Source: JBBSOK01 sp965219125 (GTDB lineage: Bacteria > Bacteroidota > Bacteroidia > Flavobacteriales > Flavobacteriaceae). Taken from it: a stretch of DNA of 64,000 bases. Positions 35,359-43,961 of this stretch are shown piece by piece. The stretch lies in assembly GCA_965219125.1 (NCBI GenBank), contig CBDCMO010000002.1, forward strand, positions 1,984,001 through 2,048,000. The letters run 5' to 3'. The notes beneath the pieces were generated by a model. That model ran no database searches, was not told the origin of the DNA, and saw only the letters and a program-made list of their open reading frames with translations. Each line of letters starts with the position of its first letter. The stretch's first letter is position 1. A program made the translations under genes and the position numbers.

Positions 35359-37230
35359 ATGTTTCCAAAAATATATGATGTTATTGTTGTAGGTGCAGGT
35401 CACGCAGGTTCAGAGGCCGCTGCCGCTGCCGCTAATATGGGTTCAAGCACCTTATTGGTAACTATGAACCTACAAAATATTGGACAAATGTCTTGCAATC
35501 CAGCAATGGGTGGAATAGCCAAAGGTCAAATTGTTAGAGAGATTGATGCCATTGGCGGATATAGCGGAATTGTTTCAGACAAAACCGCCATTCAATTTAA
35601 AATGTTGAATAAAAGTAAAGGTCCTGCAATGTGGAGTCCAAGAGTACAAAGTGACAGAATGCGCTTTTCAGAAGAATGGCGGTTAATGTTAGAGGCGACT
35701 GAAAATTTAGACTTCTATCAAGAAATGATTTCCGGGATTATTGTTGAAGGAGATAAAATTGTAGGAGTTAAAACATCTTTGGGTTTAGAAATTAGAGGAA
35801 AAAGTGTTGTGCTTACAAACGGAACTTTTTTAAATGGCTTAATTCATATTGGCGAAAAACAATTTGGAGGAGGAAGAGCAGGAGAAAAATCATCCACAGG
35901 AATTACAAAAGAATTAACCGATCTCGGGTTTGAATCAGGGAGAATGAAAACAGGTACGCCTCCGAGAGTTGATGGGAGAAGTTTGGACTTTTCTAAAATG
36001 GTTGAACAGCCAGGCGATGCTGTGCCAGATAAGTTTAGTTATTCGAATTTAACAAAACCGTTAACTAAACAGCGATCTTGTCATATGAGTCATACGAGCC
36101 AATTAGTTCATGATTTATTGAAAGAGGGATTTAGTAGATCACCTATGTTTAATGGCTCAATTCAAAGTTTAGGCCCTCGTTACTGCCCAAGCATAGAAGA
36201 TAAGATTAACCGCTTTGCAGATAAGGACAATCACCAGCTATTTGTTGAGCCAGAAGGTTGGAATACTGTTGAATATTATATCAATGGCTTTTCAACTTCG
36301 CTACCCGAAGATATACAGTTTAACGCATTGCGTAAAGTTTTGGGATTTGAAAACGTAAAATTCTTTCGCCCGGGTTACGCAATAGAATATGACTATTTCC
36401 CGCCAACACAATTAAAACATACTCTTGAAACTAAATTGGTGAATGGTTTGTATTTTGCTGGACAGATTAATGGTACAACAGGATACGAAGAGGCAGCATC
36501 TCAGGGTTTAATGGCTGGAATTAATGCACATTTAAAAGTTCACGAAAAAGAACCCTATATTTTAAAGCGTGATGAGGCTTATATAGGAGTATTAATTGAC
36601 GACCTTATTACGAAGGGTACAGAAGAACCTTACAGAATGTTTACCTCGCGAGCTGAGTATCGAACATTATTACGTCAAGATAACGCAGATTTTAGATTAA
36701 CACCTGCATCTTATAAAATGGGCCTGGCAAGTGAAAAGCGATTTATTCAAATGGAAAAAAAGTTGAAGCAATCAAACGAGTTCGTTCAGTTTTTTAAAGA
36801 TACAAGTGTATTGCCGGAAGAGTTAAATCCAATTTTGGAAAGTAAGGATTCTGCGTTAGTAGATCAAACCGATAAAATGTATAAGCCATTTTCTAGGCCT
36901 AATATTACTATCGATGATATGCGGAAAATAGAATCTGTTGAAAATTATGTTCAGAAGTACAATTTAGATTCTGAAGTTTTGCAGCAGGCCGAGATACAAG
37001 TAAAATATTCTGGTTATATTGAAAAGGAAAAAAATAATGCTGATAAACTTACGAGATTGGAAGCCTTAAAAATCCCAAACAATTTTGACTATACTGAATT
37101 AAAGTCGTTATCATACGAAGCCCGCGAAAAACTCACCAAAATTAAACCGGTTACAATTTCGCAAGCATCGCGAATTAGCGGCGTTTCGCCAAATGATGTT
37201 TCTGTGTTGTTAGTATATATGGGTCGTTAG
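35359..37230 (+). CDS. mnmG: tRNA uridine-5-carboxymethylaminomethyl modification enzyme MnmG (GidA)
   Basis: FAD protein that with MnmE installs cmnm5 at the wobble uridine. 623 residues. The FAD-binding Rossmann motif is VVGAGHAGSEAAAAAANMG (about 9-27). Family signatures SCNPAMGGIAKGQIVREIDA and GRMKTGTPPRVDGRS follow, and GYEEAASQGLMAGINAH is near 375. The C-terminal helical MnmE/tRNA-binding part ends in ISQASRISGVSPNDVSVLLVY. It is flanked on both sides by parS-like palindromes. Confidence 0.97.
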   Translation: MFPKIYDVIVVGAGHAGSEAAAAAANMGSSTLLVTMNLQNIGQMSCNPAMGGIAKGQIVREIDAIGGYSGIVSDKTAIQFKMLNKSKGPAMWSPRVQSDRMRFSEEWRLMLEATENLDFYQEMISGIIVEGDKIVGVKTSLGLEIRGKSVVLTNGTFLNGLIHIGEKQFGGGRAGEKSSTGITKELTDLGFESGRMKTGTPPRVDGRSLDFSKMVEQPGDAVPDKFSYSNLTKPLTKQRSCHMSHTSQLVHDLLKEGFSRSPMFNGSIQSLGPRYCPSIEDKINRFADKDNHQLFVEPEGWNTVEYYINGFSTSLPEDIQFNALRKVLGFENVKFFRPGYAIEYDYFPPTQLKHTLETKLVNGLYFAGQINGTTGYEEAASQGLMAGINAHLKVHEKEPYILKRDEAYIGVLIDDLITKGTEEPYRMFTSRAEYRTLLRQDNADFRLTPASYKMGLASEKRFIQMEKKLKQSNEFVQFFKDTSVLPEELNPILESKDSALVDQTDKMYKPFSRPNITIDDMRKIESVENYVQKYNLDSEVLQQAEIQVKYSGYIEKEKNNADKLTRLEALKIPNNFDYTELKSLSYEAREKLTKIKPVTISQASRISGVSPNDVSVLLVYMGR

Positions 37231-37236
37231 TGCGAT

Positions 37237-37252
37237 TGTTTCACGTGGAACA
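37237..37252. promoter_or_regulatory. parS: parS-like ParB binding site 2
   Basis: TGTTTCACGTGGAACA, one base from perfect symmetry, starting six bases after the mnmG stop. The left half matches the classical TGTTTCACGTG arm, the right half the site-1 arm. Confidence 0.8.
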
Positions 37253-37343
37253 ATGTAAACAATAGTTTCTGTATTGATGATTTATTCTTTTTAGAACTTA
37301 TTAATATAATTTAAACGAACAATTTTTTCAATTAAAACAAGCC

Positions 37344-38189
37344 TTGAATAAAACAAAACAAGTGTATATAAAAACTAAAGACTTTCTTGTTTCAGGAGAG
37401 TCTTTTGATTTAGAATACGATTCGGAATTTGATATGCTGCAAACAAAGCCAAAGCCATCAGATTCAGAATTGCATAAATATTATGAAAGTGAAGCATATA
37501 TCTCACATACTGATGAGAAGCGCGGTTTTATTTCAGCTATATATCAAATAGTAAAAAAATATTCACTAATATCTAAAATAAATTTAATTTCTAAATTTGC
37601 CGGAGGCAATAAAACGCTATTGGATATTGGTGCAGGAACTGGAGATTTTATGGTTACGGCGAAGTCAAAAGGGTTTAACGTAACGGGAATTGAAGTTAAT
37701 AAGCAAGCAAGAAAAAGGGCAGCATTTAAAGGGATAACTTTATTGGAAAATTTGGATTATGTTGCCGATACAAAATTTGATGTAATTACACTTTGGCATG
37801 TTTTAGAACATTTACCAAATCTTAATAGTGATTTAAACAAGGTTGAAAATCTTCTTAACCCAAATGGCGTTTTAGTTATTGCCGTCCCAAATTATAAAAG
37901 TTATGATGCCCAATATTATAAAGAATTTTGGGCAGCCTACGACGTGCCAAGACATTTGTGGCATTTTTCCCGAAAATCGATTAACAAATTGATTAGCGAT
38001 AATTTCACAATGATCAAAATAAAACCAATGATTTTTGATTCATTTTATGTAAGCTTATTGTCCGAAAAATATAAGACAGGCAACAAGTTTTCTTTTAAAG
38101 CACCATTTATTGGATTACTTTCAAATATTTATGCTTTGAGGACAAAGGAGTACTCTTCGCTAATATATATGCTTCAAAAGAAGAAATAA
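37344..38189 (+). CDS. Class I SAM-dependent methyltransferase
   Basis: 281 residues from a TTG start (the first ATG would be codon 31 and cut conserved sequence). SAM motif I is TLLDIGAGTGDFMVTAKSKG (about 92-111), the acidic strand is VTGIEVNKQARKRA and motif IV is FDVITLWHVLEHLPNL. The C-terminal part carries AVPNYKSYDAQYYKEFWAAYDVPRHLWHF-type aromatic motifs, common in methyltransferases of glycan and quinone-like chemistry. The substrate is unknown. It lies just after the second parS site. Confidence 0.85.
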   Translation: MNKTKQVYIKTKDFLVSGESFDLEYDSEFDMLQTKPKPSDSELHKYYESEAYISHTDEKRGFISAIYQIVKKYSLISKINLISKFAGGNKTLLDIGAGTGDFMVTAKSKGFNVTGIEVNKQARKRAAFKGITLLENLDYVADTKFDVITLWHVLEHLPNLNSDLNKVENLLNPNGVLVIAVPNYKSYDAQYYKEFWAAYDVPRHLWHFSRKSINKLISDNFTMIKIKPMIFDSFYVSLLSEKYKTGNKFSFKAPFIGLLSNIYALRTKEYSSLIYMLQKKK

Positions 38190-38331
38190 TTAATTAAAGG
38201 CTTAATTCGGTCATTTTGAGTTGAATTTGGATAGAAGTATTCATTTAAAATGAAACTCGGTAAAAAGGGCGTTAATACAATTAAAAATTTATAAGGTAGA
38301 ACAATAGAATTCGAAAAATCATAGATTATTC

Positions 38332-39486
38332 TTATACTTTCTCTTTAGAGTGGATCATTCTCGTTAATCTTATGCTCAAATCTGTAAAGATTATTTTACC
38401 GTTTCCATTTCTTTCGATGTGATATGTGGCGTCTTCGATTGCTGAAATAATTTCAAAAATATTGTTTTGGTGAATAAATGGCGCAAATTTTTTAATGTCA
38501 AAACCCTTTTTGGTAGCTTCAAAAAAAACTAAATCCTCTGCCTTATAATTTATAAGTAAGGCTTGTCTAAAAGTTTCAATACAATATTCTAAAAAACGCT
38601 TTTGTGTTTCTCTTCCTTGCCCAGCCATTTTATCGCTCCAAGATAATAGATCATTAATGGCTGCTTTGTTTCCTTTTGCTTTGAAAGCAGAACGCACCCA
38701 TAAAACAAACCATTCTTCAAATAAAATATCTTCACCACTTGTTGATAATAATTGCAACGCCTTACTGTAATCACCTTTTGCTTGGCGACTTATTTTCTTA
38801 GCCAAATTTACATTGGCTGCGCAATTTACCATTAAACTATTTGCTATATCTGCTTCGGATAGTTTTGGGAATGTAAGTTTTTGGCAGCGTGAAGTAATGG
38901 TGGGTAAAATTTGATCTTCATTTTCAGTCAATAGAAGTAGGACTGTTTTATTTGGCGGTTCTTCAATTAACTTCAATATTTTGTTGGCACATTGGGTATT
39001 CATATTCTCCGCCATCCAAATTATCATAATTTTATAGCCACCTTCATAGGCTTTTAAAGATAGCTTTCTGCCAATATCTTCTGCTTCTTTAACACTAATG
39101 TTACCTTGTTTGTTTTCAATGCCCAATTCTTGTAACCAATCGAATAGTGAACCGTACGGATTTTCCAAAACAAATTTTCGCCATTCTGCCGCGTAATTAT
39201 CTGAAACCGCGTTTTTAGCTACTGTCTCACTAGTATTTACGGGATAAACAAAATGAAGATCCGGATGTGTAAGTTTTGCAACCCGAATTGATGTGTTTTT
39301 AAAAGTATCAGAATTTACGTCCAAATCTTTGCATAAAATACCGTTGGCATAGGCAATTGCGGATGGCAAAATGCCACTACCATTAGTACCCAAAAATAGT
39401 TGCGCGTGCGGAATCCTGCCATTTTTTAAGCTCTCTTCCAAATGAGATTTAATATGTTTTTGGCCGACGACCTTAGAAAAATCCAT
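38332..39486 (-). CDS. holB: DNA polymerase III subunit delta' (clamp loader)
   Basis: 384-residue AAA+-like clamp-loader subunit. It opens MDFSKVVGQKHIKSHLEESL with the RFC-type box VGQ. The Walker A position reads GTNGSGILPSAIAYA, lacking the usual Lys-Thr, as expected for an ATP-inactive delta'. The stretch NKILKLIEEPPNKTVLLLLTENEDQILPTITSRCQ is the typical SRC motif region (about 170-205). The C-terminal collar is helical. The gene is monocistronic and divergent from pgk. Confidence 0.92.
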   Translation of the reverse strand: MDFSKVVGQKHIKSHLEESLKNGRIPHAQLFLGTNGSGILPSAIAYANGILCKDLDVNSDTFKNTSIRVAKLTHPDLHFVYPVNTSETVAKNAVSDNYAAEWRKFVLENPYGSLFDWLQELGIENKQGNISVKEAEDIGRKLSLKAYEGGYKIMIIWMAENMNTQCANKILKLIEEPPNKTVLLLLTENEDQILPTITSRCQKLTFPKLSEADIANSLMVNCAANVNLAKKISRQAKGDYSKALQLLSTSGEDILFEEWFVLWVRSAFKAKGNKAAINDLLSWSDKMAGQGRETQKRFLEYCIETFRQALLINYKAEDLVFFEATKKGFDIKKFAPFIHQNNIFEIISAIEDATYHIERNGNGKIIFTDLSIRLTRMIHSKEKV

Positions 39487-39643
39487 AATGCGAAAATAAT
39501 GAAAAAAGTGATGCTAAGTGGTAAGTTGAAATTCTTCGGAATAAGATTAAATTCGAATTATTTACCTATATATTTCCAATAAATCTTACTTTTCGAAATA
39601 TAAAATTTTCGAATTCAAATCCACTTTCAAATAATACAAACCT

Positions 39644-39651
39644 TATATTTG
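39644..39651 (+). promoter_or_regulatory. -7 promoter element of pgk (TATATTTG)
   Basis: Exact consensus match, overlapping an in-frame TTG at 39649. Pgk therefore starts at one of the two adjacent ATGs, 39667 or 39670. Confidence 0.55.
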
Positions 39652-39669
39652 TTGAAAAGGCTACCAATG

Positions 39670-40857
39670 ATGAAAACAATAGATAATTTCAATTTTAAAG
39701 ATAAAACGGCTCTAATAAGGGTAGATTTTAATGTACCGATAGACGAAAATCAAGAAGTCACGGATGCTAGCCGAATAGAAGCTGCAAAACCTACTATTAT
39801 GAAAATATTGGAAGATGGTGGAAGTTGTATTTTAATGTCACATCTGGGAAGGCCAAAACATAAAGAAGAAGAATATTCTCTAAAACATATTGTGGATGAA
39901 GTATCTGATAAAATTGGAGTTCAAGTAAAATTTGTTGATGATTGCATTGGGCCAAAGGCTGTAGATGCTGCTACAAACCTAAAACCTGGCGAAATTTTAT
40001 TACTTGAAAATCTCCGTTATTACCCCGAAGAAGAAAAGGGAGACAGAAAATTCGCCGAAAAGTTATCAAAGCTGGGCGATATTTATGTAAATGATGCATT
40101 TGGCACCGCACACAGAGCACACGCTTCCACCGCTGTAATTGCAGAATTTTTTCCTGAGAAAAAATGTTTCGGTTATCTATTGGCTTCCGAAATTGAAAGT
40201 ATTGATAAAGTATTAAATAACAGTGTAAAACCGGTCACTGCTATTATTGGTGGCGCAAAAGTTTCGTCAAAAATTACGGTTATTGAAAATATTTTATCAA
40301 AAATAGACCACTTAATAATTGGTGGTGGCATGGCATTCACTTTTATAAAAGCTAAAGGTGGCAAAATTGGAAGTTCTATGGTTGAAGATGACAAACAATC
40401 TTTAGCATTAGAAATCTTAAAAAAGGCGAAAGAAAAAAACGTACAAGTCCATCTCCCTGTAGATGCCGTAGTTGCCGATAGTTTTTCTGAATATGCTAGT
40501 ACAGAAATAGATAATATTAACGAAATTCCTGACGGTTGGATGGGATTGGATGTTGGCCCAGAAACCACCAAGATTTTTGCAGAGGTTATCGCAAATAGCA
40601 AAACAATATTATGGAATGGGCCTGTTGGCGTTTTTGAAATGGAGCCTTTTGCAGAAGGCACACTAGCTTTGGGAAATGCAATTGCAGAGGCTACGAAAAA
40701 TGGAGCGTTCTCGCTTGTGGGTGGAGGAGATTCTGTTGCAGCGGTGAAGGAATTTGATTTGGCGGATAAAATGAGCTACGTTTCAACTGGTGGTGGTGCA
40801 ATGCTCGAAATGCTTGAAGGCAAGAGTTTACCAGGTGTAAAGGCTATTTTGAAATAA
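39670..40857 (+). CDS. pgk: Phosphoglycerate kinase
   Basis: Glycolytic enzyme transferring phosphate from 1,3-bisphosphoglycerate to ADP. 395 residues from MKTIDNFNFKDKTALIRVDF. The substrate signature RVDFNVPID is at 17-25, SHLGRPK near 61 and LLENLRYYPEEEKG near 111. AFGTAHRAHASTAVIA is followed by the hinge GGAKVSSKI and a nucleotide loop near the end (LVGGGDSVAAVKEF, STGGGAMLEMLEG). It has its own promoter box. Confidence 0.97.
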   Translation: MKTIDNFNFKDKTALIRVDFNVPIDENQEVTDASRIEAAKPTIMKILEDGGSCILMSHLGRPKHKEEEYSLKHIVDEVSDKIGVQVKFVDDCIGPKAVDAATNLKPGEILLLENLRYYPEEEKGDRKFAEKLSKLGDIYVNDAFGTAHRAHASTAVIAEFFPEKKCFGYLLASEIESIDKVLNNSVKPVTAIIGGAKVSSKITVIENILSKIDHLIIGGGMAFTFIKAKGGKIGSSMVEDDKQSLALEILKKAKEKNVQVHLPVDAVVADSFSEYASTEIDNINEIPDGWMGLDVGPETTKIFAEVIANSKTILWNGPVGVFEMEPFAEGTLALGNAIAEATKNGAFSLVGGGDSVAAVKEFDLADKMSYVSTGGGAMLEMLEGKSLPGVKAILK

Positions 40858-40962
40858 TAATTTTTACATCAAAATTTGGCTAACAGTGTTAAAAATTTGG
40901 CTAATAGCCTATATTTCTTACATTTGATAAAATTTTTTTAATAATCCATCGTTATCGTCACT

Positions 40963-42543
40963 ATGAAAGTACTTCAACTTCCCTTACTTCTAGTCTTGAC
41001 CTGCGGCTTAACATTCGCGCAAGTTGGTAAAAAAGATGCAAAGCATTCAAAGAATTTACCCACTAAACAAATAACTATTTTAGATTCTGTTAAAACAATC
41101 AAAATATCAAAAGAACTACCAACTCAAGTAGTTGCAATAAAGTTAAAAGATTCGGCAGTTTTCAATCTTAAAGATTTAGCAATCGCTAGAAAAAAAGATA
41201 GTTTATGGATGCGTGAACTCTCTAAATCTGATCTTTTTGAAGACGTTTACGCAAGCGTGACAGATATGAATTACGATGCGGTAGATTATGAAGAATTACC
41301 AACCGAAGTATTAAAAGCAAGATTAAAAGAATTAGATGCCAAAACACCTTTCCACGTAGTATATAATGAATCGTTAGAAAGTGTAATAAAGGGGTATTTA
41401 AAAAATAGAAGAAGTACATTACAAAGATTAATTACCTTGAGTGAATATTACTTCCCAATGTTCGAGCAAGAACTTGACAAGCAAAACTTACCACTCGAGC
41501 TTAAATATTTAGCCGTAATTGAATCCGCGTTAGATCCTCGAGCACAGAGCCGAGTTGGTGCTACGGGCCTTTGGCAATTTATGTTTACAACAGGTAAAAT
41601 GTATGGGTTGGATGTAAGTAGTTATGTAGATGAACGTTCAGACCCAACAATGGCTACAGAGGCTGCCGCAAAATATCTAAAAAGTTTAAACAATAGCTTT
41701 AACGATTGGGATTTAGCTCTTGCAGCCTACAACTCAGGTCCGGGAAATGTTTCAAAGGCAATCCGTCGTTCTGGAGGGAAAACAGATTATTGGAAAATAA
41801 GAAATTATCTCCCACGTGAAACAGCTGGTTATGTTCCTGCTTTCATCGCTACAATGTACATTTTTGAATATGCAAAGGAACATGGTTTTGTAAAAGCAAG
41901 TCCACAGATTAATTATGTAACAACGGACACTATTCGTGTAAAGCAACAGATTACTTTAGACCAAGTAGCCAAAGTAACAAACGTAGATAAAGAGCAATTG
42001 GAATTTTTAAATCCATCTTACAAACTTGGGATTATACCCGTAGTAAAAGATGAAAATTATATGTTGCGGTTGCCTATAAAAGCAATGGGAACTTTCGTAA
42101 ACAATGAAGATGAAATTTATGCCTTTGCTGAAGCAGAAGTAGAACAAGCCGAAGAAGCGCAACCTGAGTTATTCGAACAACCTAATAAAGTACGCTACAA
42201 AGTTCGAAGAGGTGATGCCTTAGGGAAGATTGCTGATAGATACGACGTAAGTTTAAGCGAATTAAAAAAATGGAACGGTATGCGAAGTAATACTATTCGT
42301 GTAGGTCAAAATCTTATAATTTATCCAAAAAAGAATGTTTCAGCAGCTACAAACAAAGCCGATATCGCTAAAGCTGAAACAAAAAATAATTCAGAAAAAG
42401 TATATACAGTGCGCAATGGCGACTCTCTTTGGACAATTTCTCAAAAATTTCCGGGTGTTTCAGTTCAAAATATTAAAAATTGGAACGATATTAGCGGTAA
42501 TGCTATAAAACCAGGAACTAAACTTAAAATCTATAAAGGTTAG
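40963..42543 (+). CDS. MltD-like lytic transglycosylase with two LysM domains
   Basis: Cleaves peptidoglycan glycan strands. 526 residues: signal peptide MKVLQLPLLLVLTCGLTFAQ, then a helical linker. The SLT domain (about 150-330) has the catalytic Glu in YLAVIESALDPRAQSR (about 188), GATGLWQFM, and LALAAYNSGPGNVSKAI. Two C-terminal LysM modules follow (YKVRRGDALGKIADRYDVS about 407; YTVRNGDSLWTISQKFPGVS about 478). It is probably cotranscribed with the DUF4837 lipoprotein gene 23 bases downstream. Confidence 0.94.
   Translation: MKVLQLPLLLVLTCGLTFAQVGKKDAKHSKNLPTKQITILDSVKTIKISKELPTQVVAIKLKDSAVFNLKDLAIARKKDSLWMRELSKSDLFEDVYASVTDMNYDAVDYEELPTEVLKARLKELDAKTPFHVVYNESLESVIKGYLKNRRSTLQRLITLSEYYFPMFEQELDKQNLPLELKYLAVIESALDPRAQSRVGATGLWQFMFTTGKMYGLDVSSYVDERSDPTMATEAAAKYLKSLNNSFNDWDLALAAYNSGPGNVSKAIRRSGGKTDYWKIRNYLPRETAGYVPAFIATMYIFEYAKEHGFVKASPQINYVTTDTIRVKQQITLDQVAKVTNVDKEQLEFLNPSYKLGIIPVVKDENYMLRLPIKAMGTFVNNEDEIYAFAEAEVEQAEEAQPELFEQPNKVRYKVRRGDALGKIADRYDVSLSELKKWNGMRSNTIRVGQNLIIYPKKNVSAATNKADIAKAETKNNSEKVYTVRNGDSLWTISQKFPGVSVQNIKNWNDISGNAIKPGTKLKIYKG
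41808..41823. promoter_or_regulatory. Possible weak parS-like site inside the transglycosylase gene
   Basis: TCTCCCACGTGAAACA shares the CACGTGAAACA half of classical parS exactly, but its left arm has two mismatches. It lies in codons for LPRETAG, so chance from coding sequence is quite possible. Confidence 0.25.
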
Positions 42544-42566
42544 TTGCTAGACCAAACCTTTATATT

Positions 42567-43541
42567 ATGAAACCAGTTTATCTTGCCGTATTATTTTTGG
42601 CAACACTTTTCTCTTGTAATGAGGGTGCAAAAAGAGATTCTTCCCTTTTAACAAAATCCGTAGGCAACATTAATCGACTATTGGTAATTGCGCCAAATGA
42701 TTTTTGGAATGGCGAAGTTGGCGAAGAAGTTCGTAAATATTTTGCTGCGCCAGTTGAAGGTTTACCGCAAGACGAGCCACAGTTTTCAATGAATCAAATG
42801 CCTCCAGAAACCTTTAGCGATTTTGCTCGTGCTAACCGTATTTTTTTACAAGTTGGTTTAGGAAAGGAAGATAAAGTGGTTATTAAAAATGACGTGTACG
42901 CAAAACCACAGGTTGGCGCTTTCATTCAAGGTAAAACAGTAGAAAGTCTCATAAAACTAATCGAAGAAAACTACAAACAGATTATTGAATCCTTTCATGA
43001 AACAGAACTAAAGGAAAAACAACGCAGAATACGCATTTCATTGATGAAATTGGATTCCTTGCAATCTAAATTGGGTGTTACTTTACGAGTACCTTCAGCA
43101 TATCATATAGCAAAGCAAAATGATAGTTTTTTCTGGCTTAGAAAAGAGCTCAAAGAAGGTAATAACAACATAATGGTTTACACCGCGCCAATGAATATGA
43201 TTGGGAAAGACAGCACTATTGTTTCAGATATTATAAAAATTCGTGACAGTATTGGCAGCAAACTTTTACCTGTTGAAGATGATGACCTTTTTGTAACGGA
43301 AGAAGCATATGCACCTTATTTCTTCAATAGTAGCTTAGACGGAAGGCCAGCGTATGAAACTAAAGGAATTTGGGAAGTTAAAAATGCTTATATGAGCGGC
43401 CCATTTGTAAACTATATTGTAAAGGACGAAAAACATAATCGCTATATAGTTCTTGAAGGCTTTAGCCACGCACCTTCTGTAGAAAAACGCGATCTACAAT
43501 TTGAGTTGGAAGCTATTTTAAATTCAGCGAAATTTAAGTAA
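42567..43541 (+). CDS. DUF4837 family lipoprotein
   Basis: 324 residues with lipobox LFSC (Cys about 17). The conserved beginning of the mature part is LLVIAPNDFWNGEVGEEVRKYFAAPVEGLPQDEP, and later come RVPSAYHIAKQNDSFFWLRKE and WEVKNAYMSGPFVNY. All fit the DUF4837 family, of unknown function and restricted to Bacteroidota as far as I know. A strong terminator follows, ending the operon with the MltD-like gene. Confidence 0.88.
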   Translation: MKPVYLAVLFLATLFSCNEGAKRDSSLLTKSVGNINRLLVIAPNDFWNGEVGEEVRKYFAAPVEGLPQDEPQFSMNQMPPETFSDFARANRIFLQVGLGKEDKVVIKNDVYAKPQVGAFIQGKTVESLIKLIEENYKQIIESFHETELKEKQRRIRISLMKLDSLQSKLGVTLRVPSAYHIAKQNDSFFWLRKELKEGNNNIMVYTAPMNMIGKDSTIVSDIIKIRDSIGSKLLPVEDDDLFVTEEAYAPYFFNSSLDGRPAYETKGIWEVKNAYMSGPFVNYIVKDEKHNRYIVLEGFSHAPSVEKRDLQFELEAILNSAKFK

Positions 43542-43556
43542 ATTAAAATATTATCT

Positions 43557-43594
43557 AAAAAAACGCCCATTTCAATAAAGAAATGGGCGTTTTT
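43557..43594. terminator. Bidirectional terminator between DUF4837 and tatA genes
   Basis: The stem AACGCCCATTTC pairs with GAAATGGGCGTT around a 6-base loop (43574-43579). A run flanks on the left and T run on the right, so it serves both convergent genes. Confidence 0.9.
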
Positions 43595-43610
43595 ACTTGT
43601 AAAAGATTTT

Positions 43611-43844
43611 TTAAAACTTCGGGTTTTCGTCTATGTGCCCTGAAGAATTTGTGTTGGTGTTCGTTGTATTATTAGCTGGAGTTTTGTCGTCATCTTTAGA
43701 AGCATCCTTAAATTCCTTTAATCCGCTACCTAAGCCTTTCATTAATTCTGGTATTTTCTTCCCGCCAAACATAAGCAGGACAACTAAAACAACCAAAACA
43801 ATTTGCCAAGGCCCAACTGCTAAAAATATACTTTGTAAAATCAT
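43611..43844 (-). CDS. tatA: Twin-arginine translocase subunit TatA/E
   Basis: 77 residues from MILQSIFLAVGPWQIVLVVL. One membrane helix is followed by the hinge FGGKKIPELMKGLGSGLKEFKDA and an acidic, Asn/Thr-rich tail. This is the pore-forming subunit of the Tat system for folded proteins. The long frame up to 44012 is an upstream extension across the divergent promoter region and is rejected. No tatC is in the window. Confidence 0.93.
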   Translation of the reverse strand: MILQSIFLAVGPWQIVLVVLVVLLMFGGKKIPELMKGLGSGLKEFKDASKDDDKTPANNTTNTNTNSSGHIDENPKF

Positions 43845-43863
43845 AACGTAAAATATTTGTAGG

Positions 43864-43871
43864 CAAAGGTA
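43864..43871 (-). promoter_or_regulatory. -7 promoter element of tatA (TACCTTTG)
   Basis: The minus strand reads TACCTTTG, an exact TAnnTTTG match 19 bases before the tatA ATG at 43844. Confidence 0.5.
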
Positions 43872-43934
43872 ACAAGTTTTCTCTACATACAACGTTTTAG
43901 GGAAAAGTTTAGCATATACCAAACGCATATATTT

Positions 43935-43942
43935 TATATTTG
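43935..43942 (+). promoter_or_regulatory. -7 promoter element of the M23 peptidase gene (TATATTTG)
   Basis: Exact consensus match 19 bases before the ATG at 43962. Together with the tatA box it makes a roughly 120-base divergent promoter. Confidence 0.5.
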
Positions 43943-43961
43943 CAAGGCTTAGAGCTATGTG

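Noticed and set aside
38190..38331. 14-codon frame MKLGKKGVNTIKNL at about 38250
   Set aside because: Too short, no ribosome signal or context; likely chance.
41808..41823. Third parS site
   Set aside because: Only one arm matches and it lies in conserved codons of the transglycosylase; kept as a low-confidence feature only.
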